Origin: Massilia sp. Se16.2.3
GTDB lineage: Bacteria; Pseudomonadota; Gammaproteobacteria; Burkholderiales; Burkholderiaceae_D
Direction of reading: 5' to 3'
Assembly (NCBI RefSeq): GCF_014171595.1
Contig: NZ_CP050451.1
Coordinates: 186,001-250,000 of the forward strand
Length of the DNA: 64,000 bases
The notes beneath the pieces were generated by a model. The model was given only the letters and a program-made list of their open reading frames with translations, ran no database searches and was not told where the DNA came from. Within the stretch, counting starts at the first letter, position 1. Each line of letters begins with the position of its first letter. The translations under genes and the position numbers were made by a program. Positions 27,829 to 37,691 of this stretch are shown one piece after another.

Positions 27829-29154
27829 ATGAGCTACATCATCCACCGCAGCCTGCGCCAGACGCCGCCTGTCGCCGTGCGCGCCAGCGGCGTGACAGTC
27901 TTCGACAGCACCGGCAAGGCCTATCTTGACGCCAGCGGCGGTGCGGCCGTGTCCTCGCTCGGGCACGGGCATCCCGACGTCATCGCAGCCATGCACCGCC
28001 AGATCGACCGCTGCGCGTATGCGCATACGGCCTTCTTCACCACGGAAGTGGCCGAAGAACTGGCGGAACGGCTGGTGGCGAATGCCCCTGCCGGGATGGA
28101 GGCCGTGTACCTGGTCTCGGGCGGTTCGGAGGCGATGGAGACGGCGCTGAAGCTGGCGCGCCAGTACTTCGTCGAGGGCGGAGAACACCGGCGCTCGGTC
28201 TTCATCGCGCGCCGCCAGAGCTATCACGGCAACACGCTCGGCGCCCTCGCCGTCGGTGGGAACGAGTGGCGCCGCAAGCCGTTCGCCCCGCTGCTGATGG
28301 ACGTGCCGCGGGTGGCGCCCCTGCTACGAGTACCGCGACCGCCTCGCCCACCAGTCGCAGGATGCCTACACGGCGGCCCTGCTCGACGAACTCGAGACGG
28401 CGATCATCGCCGCCGGGCCGGAGAACGTCATCGGCTTCGTCGCCGAGCCGGTGGTGGGCGCGACCGGCGGCGCCATCCCGCCCACGCCGGGCTACTTCCG
28501 GGGCGTGCGCACCATCTGCGACCGCCACGGCATCCTGTTCATCGCCGACGAAGTCATGTGCGGCATGGGCCGCACCGGCAGCATGTATGCGATCGAGCAG
28601 GACGGCGTGGCGCCCGACATCATCACAGTTGCCAAGGGACTGGGGGCGGGCTACCAGCCGGTGGGCGCGGTGCTGGCGCAGGGGCGATCGTCGAGCGCCT
28701 GCGCCACGGCAGCGGCGCTTTCCTGCACGGGCACACGTATATCGGCCACCCGGTGGCGGCAGCGGCGGCGCTGGCGGTGCAGCAGGTGATCGCGCGCGAC
28801 GGCCTGCTCGCGCAGGTGCGGCAGCGCGGCGCGACCTTGCGGCGCATGCTGGGCGATGTCTTCGGCAAGCATCCGCACGTGGGCGACATCCGCGGACGCG
28901 GGCTGTTCGTCGGGATCGAGCTGGTGCAGGACCGGGCCAGCAAGGAGCCGTTCGCGCCGGCACGCAAGCTGCACGCGGCGATCAAGGCGGAAGCGATGGC
29001 GCGCGGGCTGATGGTGTATCCGATGGGCGGGACGATCGACGGCCAGCGCGGCGATCATGTGCTGCTGGCGCCGCCGTTCATCGTGACGGCGGGCGAGTTG
29101 TCGGAGATGGTGGCGCGGCTGGCGGAGGCGGTAGATGCGGCGGTGAAGGCGTAG
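27829..29154 (+). CDS. class III (omega) aminotransferase (frame broken twice as read)
   Basis: A PLP-dependent class III aminotransferase of about 441 residues. The start MSYIIHRSLRQTPPVAVRASG follows a CCGGAGG site. The cofactor motifs are VSGGSEAMETALKLARQY, the Asp-containing ILFIADEVMCGMGRTG, and the PLP lysine in TVAKGLGAGYQPVGAV. The frame breaks at 28318-28321, where CCCC should be CCC (APCYEYRDR), and again at 28681-28684, where GGGG should be GGGGG (AQGAIVERLRHGSG). Both breaks are run-length changes that repair to an intact family member. The donor and acceptor are unknown; omega-amino acid:pyruvate types look alike. Its stop lies inside the large inverted repeat. Confidence 0.88.
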   Translation: MSYIIHRSLRQTPPVAVRASGVTVFDSTGKAYLDASGGAAVSSLGHGHPDVIAAMHRQIDRCAYAHTAFFTTEVAEELAERLVANAPAGMEAVYLVSGGSEAMETALKLARQYFVEGGEHRRSVFIARRQSYHGNTLGALAVGGNEWRRKPFAPLLMDVPRVAPLLRVPRPPRPPVAGCLHGGPARRTRDGDHRRRAGERHRLRRRAGGGRDRRRHPAHAGLLPGRAHHLRPPRHPVHRRRSHVRHGPHRQHVCDRAGRRGARHHHSCQGTGGGLPAGGRGAGAGAIVERLRHGSGAFLHGHTYIGHPVAAAAALAVQQVIARDGLLAQVRQRGATLRRMLGDVFGKHPHVGDIRGRGLFVGIELVQDRASKEPFAPARKLHAAIKAEAMARGLMVYPMGGTIDGQRGDHVLLAPPFIVTAGELSEMVARLAEAVDAAVKA

Positions 29155-29316
29155 GGTGTGCGGCTCGACCCATACATTTGAACACACGCTGCGTGTGCGC
29201 CGCCCACGCGTTCAACGGTCCTGCGAACAGTTGCGGCACTCATCCGTTCGTTGAACGCGTGTGCGGCGCATGCGTCGCGTAAATTCAACAGGTACAGGTG
29301 GAGCCGCACACCCTAC
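29151..29316. repeat. large imperfect inverted repeat
   Basis: The outer arms GTAGGGTGTGCGGCTC (29151-29166) and GAGCCGCACACCCTAC (29301-29316) are perfect reverse complements. The inner arms CACGCGTTCAACG (29205-29217) and CGTTGAACGCGTG (29249-29261) are also perfect, and the sequence between them pairs well with a few mismatches. The whole 166-base unit can fold into one long hairpin with a loop of about 31 bases. The left arm overlaps the aminotransferase stop codon. It resembles a MITE-like or compound REP element; no transposase is present. Confidence 0.85.
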
Positions 29317-29347
29317 GGCATACGCAGGCACGATGCGGTCTTTCAGC

Positions 29348-29372
29348 GTGGGCACGGGGCGCCCACCCTACG
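29348..29372 (+). repeat. dispersed palindromic repeat, copy F
   Basis: GTGGGCACGGGGCGCCCAC followed by CCTACG: the family architecture with a changed inner stem. It lies 32 bases from the large inverted repeat and 12 bases from the end of the FAH-family gene. Confidence 0.8.
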
Positions 29373-29383
29373 CCTGATCGCGC

Positions 29384-30232
29384 CTATTTCGGAAACGCCA
29401 CCACTTCCGCCTGCTGTTCGCCCAGCCCCGCAATCCCCAGCCGCAGCTTGTCGCCCTTTTTCAGGAAACGCTGCGGGCTGCGGCCCATGCCGACGCCCGG
29501 CGGGGTGCCGGTGGTGATGATGTCGCCCGGCTCCAGGGTCATGAAGCGCGAGACGTAGCTGACGATCTGCGCCACCGTGAAGATCATCTTCGACGTGTTC
29601 CCGGTCTGCATGCGCTTGCCGTTCAGTTCCAGGTAGAGGTCGAGGTCCTGCACGTCGTAGATCTCGTCGCGCGTGACGAGGAAGGGGCCGACTGGACCGA
29701 AGGTGTCGCAGCCTTTGCCCTTGTCCCACTGCGAACCCATCTCGAACTGGAAGGCGCGTTCCGATACGTCGTTCACCACGCAGTAGCCCGCCACGAACTT
29801 CAGGGCCTCTTCTTCGCTGACGTATTGCGCGCGGGTGCCGATCACGACCCCGAGTTCGACTTCCCAGTCGGTCTTTTTCGAGCCTTGCGGCAGGCGGATC
29901 GGATCGTCCGGGCCGTTCAGGCAGCTGGTCGCCTTGGTAAAGAAAACCGGTTCAGGCGGCACGGCGGCGCCGGTTTCGGCGGCGTGGTCGGCATAGTTCA
30001 TGCCGATGCCGATGAACTTGCCGACGCGCGCCACCGGCACGCCCAGGCGCGGCGTACCGCGCACCAGCGGCAGCGTCTTCGCGTCGATCTTGGCGAGTTT
30101 ACGCAGCGCGCGCTCATTCAGGGCCGCGGCATCGATATCGTCGATGACGCCGGACAGGTCGCGCAGGCGCCCTTCTTCATCGAACAGGCCCGGTTTTTCC
30201 TTGCCCGGGCGGCCATAGCGTACCAATCTCAT
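29384..30232 (-). CDS. fumarylacetoacetate hydrolase-family protein
   Basis: A 282-residue FAH-superfamily enzyme, similar to 2-hydroxyhepta-2,4-diene-1,7-dioate isomerases and ureidoglycolate lyases. The metal site is formed by acidic residues in TDWEVELGVVIG near residue 121 and NDVSERAFQ near 154; the GIGMNYADHAAE and TGTPPGVGMG motifs frame the active site. Members cleave or isomerise small oxo-acids. The true substrate cannot be read from the sequence, and the neighbours do not form an obvious pathway. It starts with MRLVRYGRPGKEKPGLFDEEG, normal for the family. Confidence 0.9.
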   Translation of the reverse strand: MRLVRYGRPGKEKPGLFDEEGRLRDLSGVIDDIDAAALNERALRKLAKIDAKTLPLVRGTPRLGVPVARVGKFIGIGMNYADHAAETGAAVPPEPVFFTKATSCLNGPDDPIRLPQGSKKTDWEVELGVVIGTRAQYVSEEEALKFVAGYCVVNDVSERAFQFEMGSQWDKGKGCDTFGPVGPFLVTRDEIYDVQDLDLYLELNGKRMQTGNTSKMIFTVAQIVSYVSRFMTLEPGDIITTGTPPGVGMGRSPQRFLKKGDKLRLGIAGLGEQQAEVVAFPK

Positions 30233-30281
30233 GCGTTTTTCCTGTCATCGTGAAAGGCCGTCATGATACCAAGGCTGCGCC

Positions 30282-31607
30282 TTATTGGGCCGCAGCGGCG
30301 CGCACGCGCCAGACCACGTTGCCGACATCGTCGGCCACCAGCAGCGCGCCGCGCTTGTCGATGGCCACGCCGACCGGGCGGCCGAGCGCGTTGCCGCCGG
30401 CGTCGACGAAACCGGTCAGCACCTCGACCGGCTTGTCGCTTGGATTACCGTTCGCGAAGGGCACGTAGACGACGTTATAGCCCGACAGCGGCTTGCGGTT
30501 CCAGGAGCCGTGCTGGCCGATGAAGGCGCCGTTCGCGAATCGCGGCCCGAGCTGGGCGCCGCTGGCAAACGAGAGTCCGAGCGCAGCCACGTGGGCGCCG
30601 AGGGCATAATCCGGTGCGGTGGCTTTGGCCACCAGGTCCGGGCGCGGCGGTTTCACCCGTTCGTCGACGTGCTGGCCATAATAGCTGTAGGGCCAGCCGT
30701 AGAAGGCGCCCTCCTTCACCGAGCTCAGGTAGTCGGGTACGAGGTCGCTGCCGATCTCGTCGCGCTCGTTCGCCACCGTCCACAGCACGCCGGTCTGCGG
30801 TTCCCAAGCCAGGCCGTTCGGGTTGCGCAGGCCGGACGCGAACAGGCGCGTCGCGCCGCTGTTGACATCCACTTCGAGGATGGCGGCGCGATTGACCTCG
30901 TTCTCCATGCCGTTTTCGCCGACATTGCTGTTCGAGCCGACGGTGGCATACAGCTTGCTGCCATCGCGGCTGGCGAGGATGTTCTTGGTCCAGTGGTGGT
31001 TGATCCCGGACGGCAGTGCCGCCACCTGCTGCGGCGTGTCCGTGATTTCGGTGGCGCCTTCCTTGTAGGGCACGCGCACGATGGCGTCGGCGTTCGCCAC
31101 GTACAGCGTGTCGCCGACCAGGGCCATGCCGAAAGGCGAATGCAGGCCTTTCATGAAGACGCCGCGGGTTTCGGCCACGCCGTCGCCATCGCTGTCGCGC
31201 AGCAGGGTGATGCGGTCGGCGCTGGGCACGCCGGCCCCGGCCTTGGCCATGACTTTCCCCATGATCCAGCCGCGGATGCCTTCGTTGCGCTTTCCTTCCT
31301 CGGGCGGCTTCGGCTTGTTCGATTCGGCCACCAGCACATCGCCGTTGGGCAGCACGTACAGCCAGCGCGGGTGATCGAGCCCGGTCGCCAGCGCGTTCAC
31401 CGCCAGCCCGGCCGCGGCTTGTGGCTTGGCGCCGGCCGGCCAGCCCTTGGCGGGTGCGATGTGCACCGTCGGGATCAGGGTTTTATGGGGTTGCGGCAGC
31501 TGGGGATTCGGACCGATGCCGGCGCCGGCTGGCAGGGTGGATTTGTCGCCGCAGCCGGCAAGGACGAACAGCATGGCGGCGAGGATCGACGACGAATGAG
31601 GGCGCAT
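30282..31607 (-). CDS. PQQ-dependent sugar dehydrogenase-like (sorbosone dehydrogenase family) lipoprotein
   Basis: A 441-residue beta-propeller protein. The ATG at 31607 begins a lipoprotein signal with lipobox LAGC near residue 19. Blade motifs include [20 protein letters not shown], the [10 protein letters not shown] calcium-like loop, [29 protein letters not shown] and [16 protein letters not shown], all typical of the L-sorbosone/glucose dehydrogenase family. It is expected on the periplasmic face, oxidising a sugar or alcohol with bound PQQ; no PQQ synthesis genes are nearby. The substrate is unknown. The longer upstream frame is spurious. Confidence 0.9.
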   Translation of the reverse strand: MRPHSSSILAAMLFVLAGCGDKSTLPAGAGIGPNPQLPQPHKTLIPTVHIAPAKGWPAGAKPQAAAGLAVNALATGLDHPRWLYVLPNGDVLVAESNKPKPPEEGKRNEGIRGWIMGKVMAKAGAGVPSADRITLLRDSDGDGVAETRGVFMKGLHSPFGMALVGDTLYVANADAIVRVPYKEGATEITDTPQQVAALPSGINHHWTKNILASRDGSKLYATVGSNSNVGENGMENEVNRAAILEVDVNSGATRLFASGLRNPNGLAWEPQTGVLWTVANERDEIGSDLVPDYLSSVKEGAFYGWPYSYYGQHVDERVKPPRPDLVAKATAPDYALGAHVAALGLSFASGAQLGPRFANGAFIGQHGSWNRKPLSGYNVVYVPFANGNPSDKPVEVLTGFVDAGGNALGRPVGVAIDKRGALLVADDVGNVVWRVRAAAAQ

Positions 31608-31710
31608 GGGAGTCTCCTGGATCGGACGAGGCGATGCGACCGATTGTAGCAATAAAGTCAATACCGCCTCATCCGATACAAGCCGCTTCCCGTGCATGCA
31701 CGCTGGCGCC

Positions 31711-33021
31711 CTAGGCCGGCGTATGCGCCTCCCCGCCCAGCTCTTCGCGCACGCTTTCAGGAGCCCCTGCGCCGCGCCGCGCCAGCAGGCATCGCCGCAG
31801 CCAGGCCAGCAGGCCGGGCAACTGCAGCAGCACCAGTGCCGCGAACGCAACCTGGTAAGCCAGCGCGGGATAATGCCCGCCGCCGTCCGGCTGCCAGCAG
31901 CCGACCACCAGCCCGAAACCCGCCTGCACCAGGAAGGCACCGACGAAAATCAGCAGGTTCAGGCAGGTAGCGGCGCGCCCGGTCAGTTCGCGCGGCATGC
32001 TCTGGGCGACGATCGCGTATTCGATGCCGGTGATCGTGCCCACCAGCGTGAAGAGCACCGAGAGCAGCTGGAAGCTCGGCTTGTAGCCGACCACGAAGGC
32101 AATCTGCACCAGCAGGAACAGGGCGACACCGATGCCGGCGACGTCGACCGGCTGCACGCCGCGCCGCCCTGCCCACTCGGTAATCATGCCGACCGCAATC
32201 GCGCCGAAGATGACGGCCGCCATGCCCAGATACAGCAGGTAGGCCACCGCATCGTTGGGAAAGCGTGCCACGTCGGACAGCCAGCGCCCGATCCACAGGC
32301 CCTGGATGCCGAAGAAAACGGCATGGGGAAGGAGCACCAGCGAGATCGTCGAGCGGAAAGCCGGCATCCGGTAGACGCTCAGGATCGAGGCGGCCAGGGG
32401 CTGCTTGCTGCTTGCCGGCGCGGTTGCGGGCGGGTGCGTCTTCGGCGTGATGAGCCAGATCAGCACCCCGCTGGCCGCGATCAGCAGGGCCAGCGCCACG
32501 AACAGGTCGCGCCAGTCGGTGTGCTGCAGCGCCATGCGCACCGGCATGGTGCTGGTGGCCGCGCCCAGTCCGCCGACGGCGATCAGGTAGCCATGCACCG
32601 AGGGCAGCTTGCGCGGCGCGATCCAGGTCGAGATGGCCTTCACCGCCGACATGAAGCAGCCGCCCAGGCCGCAGCCAAGCACGGCCCGCGCCAGCACCAG
32701 CTGCAGGAAGCTGCCGCCGCGCGCGAACAGCAGCGCGCCCGCCGCCGCCAGCAGCATCAGCACCAGCTGCACGCGGCGCGGCCCGTAGCGGTCGAGCGCG
32801 ATCCCCACCGGCAGCTGCACCAGCGCAAACGCAAAGAAGAAAGCGCTGGTGAGCAGGCCCAGCTGCCCGGGCGTGAGCGCGAGAGAAGCGACCAGGTCGG
32901 GCGCCAGCACCGCGTTCACGTTGCGCAGCAGCGAGGACAGGTAGTGTCCGAGCGCGAACGGCAGGAACACGCAGGAGAAAACCGCCACGCCGGATAAGCG
33001 TGGCGAGTCGTGGTCGCCCAT
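31711..33021 (-). CDS. MFS transporter
   Basis: A 436-residue inner-membrane protein with about twelve hydrophobic segments and the major facilitator loop after TM2 ([15 protein letters not shown]). The loop after TM8 repeats the motif in weaker form ([13 protein letters not shown]). A soluble central loop ([17 protein letters not shown]) separates the two halves. The transported compound is not evident. It lies 10 bases downstream of the KamA-like gene on the same strand, so the two are probably co-transcribed and may serve one compound. Confidence 0.9.
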   Translation of the reverse strand: MGDHDSPRLSGVAVFSCVFLPFALGHYLSSLLRNVNAVLAPDLVASLALTPGQLGLLTSAFFFAFALVQLPVGIALDRYGPRRVQLVLMLLAAAGALLFARGGSFLQLVLARAVLGCGLGGCFMSAVKAISTWIAPRKLPSVHGYLIAVGGLGAATSTMPVRMALQHTDWRDLFVALALLIAASGVLIWLITPKTHPPATAPASSKQPLAASILSVYRMPAFRSTISLVLLPHAVFFGIQGLWIGRWLSDVARFPNDAVAYLLYLGMAAVIFGAIAVGMITEWAGRRGVQPVDVAGIGVALFLLVQIAFVVGYKPSFQLLSVLFTLVGTITGIEYAIVAQSMPRELTGRAATCLNLLIFVGAFLVQAGFGLVVGCWQPDGGGHYPALAYQVAFAALVLLQLPGLLAWLRRCLLARRGAGAPESVREELGGEAHTPA

Positions 33022-33030
33022 GACGCGCTA

Positions 33031-34440
33031 TCAGGCGGCGCTGGGCTGGCTGTCGCTGGCGCGGCCGTCGTGCGTGCGCGCGGAGGCGATCGGAATCACC
33101 CGCCCGTGCGCTGCATGCTGGCCGGCGTCGCCGCCCTCTTCCTCGAAGAAGAACTTCTTGCGGCCGAACGCGGGTTTCAGGTGGTCGAGCCAGGTGGCGT
33201 CGGGATCGTATTTGGCGAAGAAGGGTTTGCGCACCCATTGCGGATTGCGGGCCTGCAGGAACTGCAGCGCGAACAGCTTTTCGCCGTTGATCGTCACCAC
33301 GCCGTCGATCACGACCTTGCCGGGGAAGGCACTCATCGATGGCCCGCGCACGGTGCGCGACAGGCCCGACACCATCGAATAGGCCGACTGGAAGATCTCG
33401 TGGGCGCGGGCCAGCGGCAGCGCGAAATAATCGCTCGGGCCGGTGTCGCGCTCGACGAACATGTAGTACGGGATGGCGCCCAGGCGCACGCCAGTGGTCC
33501 ACAGTTCGGCCCAGCTTTTCGGGTCTTCGTTGATGTGGCGGATCAGCGGGCCCTGCATGCGCAGCGTGGCGCCGGTACCGACGATGCGCTTCACGGCCTG
33601 CTGGGCGATCGGGTGGCGCAGTTCCACAGCGTGGTTGTAGTGGCCCATGATGGCGAGATTCTTGCCGGCCTTGACGACGCGTTCGAACAGGCGCAGCAGG
33701 TCATCGGAATCCTTGTCGGAGACGAAGCGCTGCGGCCAGTAGGCCACCGACTTGGTGCCGATGCGGATGTTCTGGATGTGCGCCAGCTCGGGCGCCAGCA
33801 GGGGTTCCAGGAATTCCGTCAGCGAGCGCGTATTCATGATCATCGGGTCGCCGCCGGTGATCAGCACGTCCGTCACCTCCGGCTGGCTGATGAGATACGA
33901 CACCAGTTCGCCGCTTTCGCGCGCATCGAACTTCATGTCGTCCATGCCGACGAACTGCGGCCAGCGGAAGCAGAAGGTGCAATAGGCGTGGCAGGTCTGG
34001 CCCGAACTGGGGAAGAACAGCACGGTTTCCTTGTACTTGTGCTGCAGGCCGCGCAGGGGCGCGTCGTTCACGCGCGGCACGTTGTGGGTCATCTGGCCGG
34101 CCGGGTGCGGATTCATGCGCATGCGGATCTGGTGCACCAGTTTCGCAATGGCGGCATCGTCCTTCTTGTGCAGCACCAGGTCGCGCAGCTGCTCGTACTC
34201 GCGCGGGGGCAGCATGTCGCGGTGCGGGAAGGTCAGGCGGAAGATCGGGTCGTCGGGAATCCTGTCCCAGTCGATCAGCTGGTCGAGCACATATTCATTG
34301 ACCCGAAACGGCAGTACGTGCGAGACGACCTGGGTTGCTTCCTGCAACTCGGGACTCATCCACTGCCACTGGCGTGCCAGGGCAATGGTCTGGCGCGTAT
34401 ACGGCTTGAACTTGGCGGGTGTCGATTCGATGGCGGTCAC
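33031..34440 (-). CDS. KamA-family radical SAM protein (lysine 2,3-aminomutase-like)
   Basis: A 469-residue radical SAM protein. The [4Fe-4S] ligands are Cys150, Cys154 and Cys157 in SGQTCHAYCTFCFRWPQ, and the SAM-binding VLITGGDPMI follows. The middle (PLRGLQHKYKETVLFF, LRMQGPLIRHIN, GAIPYYMFVERDTGPSDYFALPL) matches lysine 2,3-aminomutases. The usual PLP-lysine loop PGGGGK is reduced to AFPGKVVIDG, and the C-terminus adds about 60 residues with KPFFAKYDPDATWLDHLKPA. So the mutase reaction on lysine is not assured. I chose the GTG at 34440, preceded by CAGGAGC. It is followed by an MFS gene. Confidence 0.85.
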   Translation of the reverse strand: MTAIESTPAKFKPYTRQTIALARQWQWMSPELQEATQVVSHVLPFRVNEYVLDQLIDWDRIPDDPIFRLTFPHRDMLPPREYEQLRDLVLHKKDDAAIAKLVHQIRMRMNPHPAGQMTHNVPRVNDAPLRGLQHKYKETVLFFPSSGQTCHAYCTFCFRWPQFVGMDDMKFDARESGELVSYLISQPEVTDVLITGGDPMIMNTRSLTEFLEPLLAPELAHIQNIRIGTKSVAYWPQRFVSDKDSDDLLRLFERVVKAGKNLAIMGHYNHAVELRHPIAQQAVKRIVGTGATLRMQGPLIRHINEDPKSWAELWTTGVRLGAIPYYMFVERDTGPSDYFALPLARAHEIFQSAYSMVSGLSRTVRGPSMSAFPGKVVIDGVVTINGEKLFALQFLQARNPQWVRKPFFAKYDPDATWLDHLKPAFGRKKFFFEEEGGDAGQHAAHGRVIPIASARTHDGRASDSQPSAA

Positions 34441-34740
34441 GGCATGCTCCTGGAAAGGAAAGATGGTGTGGTGAGGACGGCCAGCGAATTCTCGAAAAAG
34501 AAGTTCGCGGGCGGGAATCCATCTTAGGAAGCAGCCATCCCGCAAGAGTTGCACGCAATCAACAAAAGGAGTAAAGCTTTCCCAAAGGAACATATTCTTT
34601 GTGGAAAGACATGTGGCATGTTGTCGCCACCTTGCCCTGCGCCTTGCGCGCGATCAAATTGCCTGCTGGAAGTGGGCGTACATTCCTTAATGCACTTAAG
34701 CAAGTTTTACCCCATGCAGGTCTTACCGAAAGGATTTTCC
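34441..34740. other. intergenic region, 300 bases
   Basis: This is the divergent gap between the KamA-like gene (minus) and the Cache-protein gene (plus). It is AT-richer than the genes, especially 34560-34740, and must hold promoters for both directions. I see no gene or strong hairpin in it. Confidence 0.5.
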
Positions 34741-35196
34741 ATGAAGCTACTCGCCACTGCCACCGCCCTGTGCCTCGGACTCGCTTGCTCCGGTGCGTTG
34801 GCTAATGAACCGACCGAAAAAGACGCGATCGCCATGGCCGAACGCGGCGCCGCCCTGGTCAAGGCCAAGGGCAAGGATGAAATGATGAAGCGCATCAATG
34901 CCAAGGACCCGGACTTCGTCCAGGGCGAACTGTACGTCGACCTGCGCGACGTCAAGACCGGCATCGTGCTGGCGCATCCCTACAACCCGTCGATCGTCGG
35001 CAAGGACCTGGTCGACGTGCCCGATGCGAACGGCAAGAAATACCGCCGCGAGATCATCGAACTGGCCGCCGCCAAGGGCAAGGGCTGGGTCGACTACCAG
35101 TACAAGAACCCCACCACCGGCAAGATCGAGCCGAAGACCACCTACATCCTGCTGGTCGATGGCGTGGTGCTGGAAGCGGGCATCTACAAGAAGTAA
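34741..35196 (+). CDS. periplasmic single-Cache-domain protein
   Basis: A 151-residue protein with a signal peptide (MKLLATATALCLGLACSGALA). It is followed by a Cache fold: a long helix (EKDAIAMAERGAALVKAKGKDEMMKRI), then DFVQGELYVDLRDVKTGIVLAHPYNPSIVGKDL and WVDYQYKNPTTGKIEPKTTYI. Cache domains bind small ligands such as organic acids. This one has no membrane anchor beyond the signal and is followed by a terminator and a chemoreceptor gene, so it may be a binding protein that presents a ligand to that receptor. The ATG at 34741 opens the signal peptide; the upstream frame is not coding. Confidence 0.88.
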   Translation: MKLLATATALCLGLACSGALANEPTEKDAIAMAERGAALVKAKGKDEMMKRINAKDPDFVQGELYVDLRDVKTGIVLAHPYNPSIVGKDLVDVPDANGKKYRREIIELAAAKGKGWVDYQYKNPTTGKIEPKTTYILLVDGVVLEAGIYKK

Positions 35197-35210
35197 TCGA
35201 CGCGGGTACC

Positions 35211-35237
35211 GGGCGGCTGCGGCCGCCCTTTTCTTTT
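35211..35237 (+). terminator. intrinsic terminator after the Cache protein
   Basis: The stem GGGCGGC/GCCGCCC with loop TGCG is followed by TTTTCTTTT. It lies 14 bases after the stop and 20 bases before the chemoreceptor start, so part of the transcription may read through. Confidence 0.75.
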
Positions 35238-35256
35238 GTATAGCTGGAGGTGGAGC

Positions 35257-36983
35257 ATGCTGAAAAAACTACGGATCGGGCCGAAGCTGCTGCTGGCGCC
35301 GGGATTGGTGCTGGTGCTGCTGACGCTGCTCTCCGGCGCTGCCTACTACGGCATGGTGCGCCAGCATGCCTCGCTCGAGAACATGGTGCAGGTGCGCGCG
35401 GCGCGCTTGCAGGACACCGCGGACGTCGCCGGCGAAGCGAAATATGCGCACGCGAACATCTATCAGCTGCTGGCCTGGATCAGCGGCAGCTTTGCCAAGA
35501 ACCGCCTCGACGCCCTGATCGCCGACATTGGCAAGAAGCACGGCGCGATCGCCACCCGGCTGGGAGACCTGGCCAAGGTGGCCGACCCGGCCGAGCGCAA
35601 GCTGATCGATGCGTCCAGCGCATCGCTGGCGGCCTACCGCAAGGCGGTACTGGAAACCATCGAGATGGCCCAGGTCGACCAGTCGATTGCCACCAACTCG
35701 ATGCAGAAGGCCGAGAAGGACTTCGGCGTACTGAACACCCAGCTGGCGCAACTGGCCGCGCTGGAAACGCGCCTGAGCGAGGAAGCCTATGCCGCCGCCG
35801 GCGCCGAGTTCCGCACCTTCGGGGTGTCGATGGCGATACTGGTGCTGCTGTCGATCACGCTGTCGCTGGCCGTGACGATGCTGGTGCGGCGTGCCATGCT
35901 GGGCGATATCCGCGCCATCTCCGACGTGGTCGCCGAACTGGCCGAAGGCCGCCTGGCCACTGCCACCGCCAGCACGGGCGGCGACGAGATCGCCGACACC
36001 TCGCGCGCCCTCGACCACACGATCGCGACCCTGAACACGACCCTGCACGCCATCCTGACGTCGGTTCGATCGATCGACACGGCCTCGCGCGAAATCGCCA
36101 CCGGCAACCTCGACCTGTCGACCCGTACCGAAATGCAGGCCGGCTCGCTCGAGCAGACCGCCAGCGCGATGGAAACCCTGACGGTGGCGGTGAAGGACAA
36201 CGCGAACAACGCGCGCCTGGCCACCGACCTGGCGGCCGAAGCGGCGCGCCTGGCCAGCCACGGCGGCCAGGCGGTCGACCGCGCAGTGACGACGATGGAA
36301 TCGATCAAGTCCAGTTCGCGCAAGATCGTCGAGATCATCGGCGTCATCGACGGCATCTCCTTCCAGACGAATATCCGGCCCTGAACGCGGCGGTGGAAGC
36401 GGCGCGCGCAGGCGAACAGGGACGGGGCTTTGCCGTGGTGGCTTCCGAGGTACGCACGCTGGCACAGCGCTCGGCGGCGGCGGCCAAGGAGATCAAGGCC
36501 CTGATCGCCGATTCGGTGGCCATCATCGACGGCGGCGCGGCCTCGGTCAACGAAGCGGGCAGCAGCATGGGCCACATCGTCGCCTCGGTGCAGCAGGTGA
36601 ACGACATCATCGAACGCATCAGCGTGGCCAGCACCGAGCAGGCCGACGGCATCGCTGAAGTCAACCGCGCGGTGGGCCAGATGGACGACATGACCCAGCA
36701 GAATGCGGCGCTGGTGGAAGAAGCGGCGGCGGCGGCCGAAAGCCTGCACGAGCAGACCGTGAACCTGGCGCGCGCCGTCTCGGTCTTCAAGGTCGACGGG
36801 ATCGAACCGCTGGCGCAAGCCGAGGCCGACACCGATGCGATCGACGGCGCCGCCGACTTTCACGATCCGCGCGAACGGCGCGCACCGGGCAGCCCGATGC
36901 GCACGCAGGCACCCCGTGCACTGGCGCACGCCGCAAACCCTGCGCCGCGCCAACGCAGCCGCGTCAGCGGAAAGGGCGGCTGA
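35257..36983 (+). CDS. methyl-accepting chemotaxis protein (frame broken once as read)
   Basis: A chemoreceptor with a first membrane helix ([22 protein letters not shown]), a helical periplasmic domain of about 160 residues, a second membrane helix ([19 protein letters not shown]) and a HAMP segment. The signalling domain follows. The invariant hairpin tip reads ISFQTNI-RP in frame one and [22 protein letters not shown] in the next. The lost base is the T of CCTGG at 36375-36378; with it the tip is [16 protein letters not shown], as in all such receptors. Repaired length is about 575 residues. The receptor probably senses a ligand through its four-helix domain or through the Cache protein upstream. 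The end overlaps the convergent glycosylase gene by 20 bases. Confidence 0.92.
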
Positions 36984-37558
36984 CGAAAGGCGAGCCGGCC
37001 AGGCCGAAGCGCCGGGGTACGTCCATCGCCTTCGAAATGCCGATGCGCGGCCCGCTCACCACCTCCAGGCCGGGCGCGGCCGGCTGCAGCAGGAAGGGTG
37101 GCTCGCGCAGCGACTTGCCGTTGAAGTCGCGCGTCACATTCAGGGGCCTGGCACAACTTGCCAGGCCCTGAGCACAACTGGCGCGGGTCCTCCGCGTCGC
37201 GCCGGACGCGCATCTGGTCCAGTCCCGCCAGGGGCTCGATCGCCCGGATCAGCACCCCGGCGCCATGCCCCTCCTCGCGGCAGACGAAATTCAGGCACCA
37301 GTGGATGCCGTAGGAGCGGTACACATAGGCGTGCGCGGGCGGGCCGAACATGGCGAAGTTGCGCTCGGTCGGTCCCGAATAGGCATGCGAAGCCGGATCT
37401 TCGCGGTCATAGGCTTCGGTCTCGACGATGCGTCCGCCGACGCCATCGATCAGCACGACGACCCCGATCAGCTGGCGCGCCACGACCTCGGCAGGCGCAA
37501 GAAAGTCGATGCCGGCAAGGGTGGCCGCCGGGGACATGGCTGCATTCATGGTATCCAT
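36964..37558 (-). CDS. DNA-3-methyladenine glycosylase, AAG/Mpg type (frame broken once as read)
   Basis: A base-excision repair enzyme that removes alkylated purines. The N-terminal frame has [24 protein letters not shown] (with the catalytic Glu in VETEAY), [31 protein letters not shown] and LIRAIEPL, the classic AAG motifs, then [10 protein letters not shown]. The frame breaks at 37143-37146, where four G (plus strand) should be three. The repaired end is [12 protein letters not shown] to SRPFR, stop at 36964, about 197 residues, normal for the family. The start is taken at 37558 (MDTMNAAMS); nearby ATGs at 37549 and 37537 are alternatives. It converges on and overlaps the chemoreceptor gene. 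Confidence 0.9.
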
Positions 37559-37691
37559 GCCATCGATTCTAGACAGCTCCGCAACAGCGCTCTGTCCGTT
37601 TTGCCACATAATTCGGGCTATTGCTGCATGGAAACGGCACTTGGTTTATAGTGATGCTCTCCGCTTTATTTCCTGAAAGCATCACCCCTCC

